Below, piece after piece: positions 61,037-64,000 of a stretch of 64,000 bases of DNA. This stretch comes from Thiotrichales bacterium (GTDB lineage: Bacteria; Pseudomonadota; Gammaproteobacteria; Beggiatoales; Beggiatoaceae). The notes under the pieces were generated by a model. The model did no database searches. It had not been told where the DNA came from and saw only the letters and a program-made list of their open reading frames with translations. The stretch lies in contig JADGEH010000015.1 in the NCBI GenBank assembly GCA_016744475.1, forward strand, positions 1 through 64,000, given 5' to 3'. A program made the position numbers and the translations under genes. Position 1 is the stretch's first letter, and each line of letters begins with the position of its first letter.

Positions 61037-61620
61037 GTGTTCCAATCCTGGTTGAGGGGCAAGTAAAATATCTGAAGACTGTTTCAGGCGATGGATCGCT
61101 GGGTGATCCTTGGGTCGCTGCGCACGATACACCACGATTTATAGCGAACGAAAGCAATGTTGTTAGTGCGTATTTAGAAAACGGAGGGAGCAGGGCGCAA
61201 AACGTTGACGGCAGCGTTACTGCTGTGGAATTCAGCTATACACCACCTACAGGCCACGACTTTCTCTGTCAGAGAGCGATGATTTATATGGAAGACAGCA
61301 CTAATTTCGCGTCGGGCATTTTTGCAGGATTAGGCGGTGCGCTAACTAACGGCTGGCTCATGAAAATCAACGGGTTCAGTGCCTTTACAGCGCGTGACAA
61401 CGCTGAACTCGCAATACATATGTTCGACATCTCAGGTAACACCATTTTCGGTAAGGACAATCAAACGCTGATCGGGCGTTTTTCGTTTAACAAATTCACC
61501 AACGGCGGGGACGGGATCACCATTCGTGACGGCATGACAATATCGACTGTCGTGCAAGATGATCTGTCTGGATTAGACCGATTGAACGTTATGGTTCAAG
61601 GCGTCCTTTTGCCTATATAG
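61033..61620 (+). CDS. Hypothetical tail-tip protein
   Basis: 195 residues, beta-rich (VDGSVTAVEFSYTPPTGHDF; ITIRDGMTISTVVQDDLSGL). I do not recognise the family; position places it in the tail tip or fibre network. Starts on ATGA with the previous gene. Confidence 0.58.
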   Translation: MSVPILVEGQVKYLKTVSGDGSLGDPWVAAHDTPRFIANESNVVSAYLENGGSRAQNVDGSVTAVEFSYTPPTGHDFLCQRAMIYMEDSTNFASGIFAGLGGALTNGWLMKINGFSAFTARDNAELAIHMFDISGNTIFGKDNQTLIGRFSFNKFTNGGDGITIRDGMTISTVVQDDLSGLDRLNVMVQGVLLPI

Positions 61621-61627
61621 GTGATCT

Positions 61628-62509
61628 ATGAGCTTTAGAATTATTATGGAAAACATGGCTGATAGCGCCACGCTCAGCGCTGATCCTGATTTTGCCGCCG
61701 ACCTGTCGCTGACAGGCGCCGAAGAAGGCGTGGGGATACAGCGTTCTGAGCGCTGTTTTACGGCTCGGACTGTGGGCTTGCCTGCGGTGCAACGGATTTA
61801 CTTTTCGCTACCAGAGGCACGGGTGGTGGCTAATGACGGGTTTGTGTTGCAGGGCAATTTTAGCAGCGACGCGGTGATAAAAATATCGCTGTATCCCGGT
61901 GCGGTTCAGGCTGGCGAAACTATCCTCGACACTGAGCCTGAAGGCGTTTGGAAACTAATCCCTTGGGAGGACTTTTTGCCTTGGGGTAGTTTCGAGTGGG
62001 GAGCCAGCCAATTTACCCGGCAATTAGGCGTTGATCCGCAATTTACTCAGGCATTTACCGCTAACAATGACGGTGATATGTATCAGTCTGGCGTGATTGA
62101 AGTTTACGATGCGGCTAACCCAGCGGGATTTATTGATGTAAACAGGTTCTTTTTAGGCGCGTGGATTCAACCGCAGCGCGGCGCATCGTTTGGAGCCACG
62201 GTGAAGAACGTAGACGATAGTGAATTAGAGCCAGATGACGGCGCTGGCCTAAAAGGATTTGAGCGCGAGAAATATCGCAAAGTCACCTTTGATTTGAATG
62301 GGCTGAAAAATGCGGATTTTTCCGCACTGTGGGCTGGCTTTAATTATTGCGGAAAAACCAAGGAGATTTACGTGGATGTGCGACCCAATCAAATAGGCAC
62401 GCAGAAGACCATATGGGCACTACGCGGACATTTTGTGAGCGAGCCTGAATTTAACAAGGCGACTGTGAACCATTTTCGTACCCGTTTTGAAATCAGAGAG
62501 GTGAAGTGA
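61628..62509 (+). CDS. Hypothetical tail protein
   Basis: 293 residues (VQRIYFSLPEARVVANDGFV; GFIDVNRFFLGAWIQPQRGA; KYRKVTFDLNGLKNADFSAL). Beta-rich; probable tail-tip component. It overlaps the next gene by TGATG. Function not recognised. Confidence 0.58.
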   Translation: MSFRIIMENMADSATLSADPDFAADLSLTGAEEGVGIQRSERCFTARTVGLPAVQRIYFSLPEARVVANDGFVLQGNFSSDAVIKISLYPGAVQAGETILDTEPEGVWKLIPWEDFLPWGSFEWGASQFTRQLGVDPQFTQAFTANNDGDMYQSGVIEVYDAANPAGFIDVNRFFLGAWIQPQRGASFGATVKNVDDSELEPDDGAGLKGFEREKYRKVTFDLNGLKNADFSALWAGFNYCGKTKEIYVDVRPNQIGTQKTIWALRGHFVSEPEFNKATVNHFRTRFEIREVK

Positions 62510-64000
62510 TGTCCTGGACAAAAGAGAGTGGCAGCTTTGATGTGGGACTACCGTTATCTCAATCGCAATATTTACAGTCTGTCCCTAAATGGCGCCGCTA
62601 CACGGCGGCAATGGGGGACGAATTAGCGGCTGCAATAGGTGATTCTGACAGCCTGTCCGCACGGTTTTTGGCGTTAGAGGCTCTGGTAAATTACGCACCG
62701 TTCGGTTTGCAGGCAGGAATGCCAGCGACGTTCTTGGAAGCACCGGATGCTAACTGGTTGGAAGTTTTGGGTACTGAAGTCAATACGTTTGCTAAAACCG
62801 ATTATCCAAGCTTGTACAAGGCATTTGCACCTTATTTAACCAGTTGGACAGCCTTGGTGTCAGGTACCAACGAGGATATAAATGACGCGGTATTTAATGA
62901 TGGTCGGTACATCCTGGCAGGCTCCCAAAAAGGACTCTATGCGTTGGCGGGTACCACGACGTTGCAGAGTGCCAGCGTTAATCCTAACGGTGTTGTAAAA
63001 AGCCTTGCGGCAAATGGGTTGACGGGGGCATCGGCCTTGGTGGTTGGCGTGGGTTCTGCCGATTACGTGGGCACGACAAGCGGTCTGACATCAGGCGATA
63101 CGTGGTCTACTCAAAGTAGTGGGCAAGCCGATGCCAACGTGAATTGGTCTGAAGTGATTTATTGTGCGGGCAACATCAATAAATTTGTTTGTATCGGATT
63201 TAAAAAGACGGCCTCTAGCCCTGACACCTACGAGTCTTACATTCGTAGCAGCGCCGACGGCGTGACCTGGGCGCTAGAGAAAACACTAGCGGGGCGTTGG
63301 CAGTCCATCGCCTATAACGATCACTACGCCAGTAGTAATGAATTTGTGATAGTGGGCTGGCCTTTGTTGGGCGATAGTGTAGCGGCTGCACGTAAAGCCA
63401 GTACCCTAAACGGCACATGGGGTGCTCTGACTTTTGATAGCGAAGTGACTCCCTCTGTTTATTTGAATTCCGTGGCGTATTACGACGATGGAACGGCTCG
63501 CGGGTTTGCGGTGTGCGGATTGGCAGGTAAAGCGGGGGTCAAAGAGATTGGAGCCACTAATATCTCAGCGGCAACTGATGTGCCTGGGCTGCCTACACTG
63601 AACAAGGTGGTAGCGGATGCTGAAAACCAAGTGTTTTATGCTCTGGGTCAGCCCGTAAACGGCGTGGCTTATATCTATGAAGCGTCGCCTGCTCAGGCTG
63701 GCGTGCTGTGGGTGCCTGAATCCGTGGGCGCGTTTGCGCTGAATGGCTACGCAGTGGATTCAACCAATCAGCGGTTCGTGGTGGGGAATGGCGGGAAGGT
63801 TTTTGCGTTCACAGGTCAAACGGCCAGCACCTTTACTATCCCCTATCCCTACGGTTCAATCGCGCCCAGCCCGTATCGTGCGTTTGTATTAACCGAATCC
63901 GTTAGCGCGGATTTAGGCGCTGAAGAAGTCGTTGATGTTGATTTAACTAAGCTGGAATCGGGATGGCAGTTAGTGAAGTTGCTCGACACCAGCACTGATT
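62509..64000 (+). CDS. Tail fibre/receptor-binding protein, 5' part
   Basis: At least 497 codons, open to the edge of the window. After MSWTKESGSFDVGLPLSQSQ it becomes a repetitive beta protein with strands typical of beta-propellers. One canonical Asp-box (S-x-D-G-x-T-W; SADGVTWALEK) is visible near residue 248, with partial ones elsewhere (TSGDTW). Asp-boxes occur in sialidase-like propellers, so a glycan-binding or -cleaving fibre is plausible. The 3' end is outside the window. Confidence 0.72.
   Translation, partial: MSWTKESGSFDVGLPLSQSQYLQSVPKWRRYTAAMGDELAAAIGDSDSLSARFLALEALVNYAPFGLQAGMPATFLEAPDANWLEVLGTEVNTFAKTDYPSLYKAFAPYLTSWTALVSGTNEDINDAVFNDGRYILAGSQKGLYALAGTTTLQSASVNPNGVVKSLAANGLTGASALVVGVGSADYVGTTSGLTSGDTWSTQSSGQADANVNWSEVIYCAGNINKFVCIGFKKTASSPDTYESYIRSSADGVTWALEKTLAGRWQSIAYNDHYASSNEFVIVGWPLLGDSVAAARKASTLNGTWGALTFDSEVTPSVYLNSVAYYDDGTARGFAVCGLAGKAGVKEIGATNISAATDVPGLPTLNKVVADAENQVFYALGQPVNGVAYIYEASPAQAGVLWVPESVGAFALNGYAVDSTNQRFVVGNGGKVFAFTGQTASTFTIPYPYGSIAPSPYRAFVLTESVSADLGAEEVVDVDLTKLESGWQLVKLLDTSTD

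Larger units (their letters stand above)
26759..64000. mobile_element. Mu-like transposable siphovirus prophage, right end outside the window
   Basis: A continuous phage block holds MuA, MuB, GemA and Mor homologues, a CI-like repressor, the Mu-type head set (DUF3486, terminase, DUF935 portal, MuF, I-type protease, DUF2190, T-type capsid, DUF1320) and a long-tail set with a tape measure and no sheath. This resembles transposable siphoviruses such as B3 and D3112 of Pseudomonas. The early operon is inverted relative to phage Mu. GC content is visibly higher than in the flanking host DNA. No frameshifted core structural gene is seen apart from the split terminase, so it may be functional. The left boundary is approximate; a 5-bp target duplication cannot be checked without the right end. 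Confidence 0.85.

Noticed and set aside
1-64000. CRISPR array or tRNA genes
   Set aside because: No regularly spaced direct repeats with unique spacers and no cloverleaf sequences were noticed.

Overview
The window looks like a chromosomal segment of a gammaproteobacterium. The support is a 5S rRNA tail, ispH, rfbB, a CspA-like cold-shock gene and E. coli-like promoter and terminator signals. A sulfur-oxidiser/Thiotrichales-like host is only a guess, based on the AT-rich host DNA and the style of the short dispersed palindromes. The host part (1 to about 26.7 kb) is AT-rich. The remainder (about 26.7 to 64 kb, running off the right edge) is visibly richer in GC and is one transposable (Mu-like) prophage.

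Host part. The 3' end of a 5S rRNA gene and its terminator are followed by a CBS/DUF294 nucleotidyltransferase-like signalling protein. An rfbB-ispH pair lies on the minus strand. A Cache-type membrane sensor kinase follows, then a cold-shock gene with a strong promoter and two stacked terminators. A secreted protein of unknown function comes next, then a minus-strand pair (cyclic-nucleotide-binding protein plus an ATP/ADP-translocase-like carrier with a long HEAT tail). A 159-bp foldback MITE with 3-bp target duplications sits before a UbiA/MenA-type prenyltransferase. At 13.0-26.4 kb three co-directional genes look like a compact biosynthetic locus: a class III aminotransferase, a P-type ATPase without the CPC metal motif, and a 3300-residue megasynthase (FAAL-ACP-KS-AT-DH-cMT-KR-ACP-C). 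The synthase ends at a condensation domain, with no adenylation, carrier or thioesterase domain after it. This is the best candidate for an undescribed system.

Prophage. The early operon runs leftwards from 37.6 to 26.8 kb: small regulators (HTH, Rha, Arc-like), MuA transposase, MuB ATPase, GemA, a complete DnaB-type helicase, and Mor as the last gene. The switch region at 37.6-38.4 kb has two clusters of a 10-bp repeat (GTGRTTNAA). They flank two paralogous mini-genes that converge with no gap, and a CI-like repressor lies to the right. The late operon runs rightwards: DUF2730, DUF3486, terminase, portal, MuF head protein, protease/scaffold, decoration protein, capsid, head completion, tail tube, tail chaperones with a probable -2/+1 frameshift, a 1837-residue tape measure, tail tip and a partial fibre. 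A tape measure with no sheath gene points to a siphovirus of the B3/D3112 type rather than a Mu-like myovirus. The right end and the lysis genes are not in the window.

Oddities in the phage include a terminase large subunit split by a two-gene cassette, a MuF head protein with a C-terminal JAMM-type signature, repeated translation-start modules in the early operon, and a palindrome-flanked accessory island. All functional assignments come from reading the sequence and from remembered family motifs; no database search was run.
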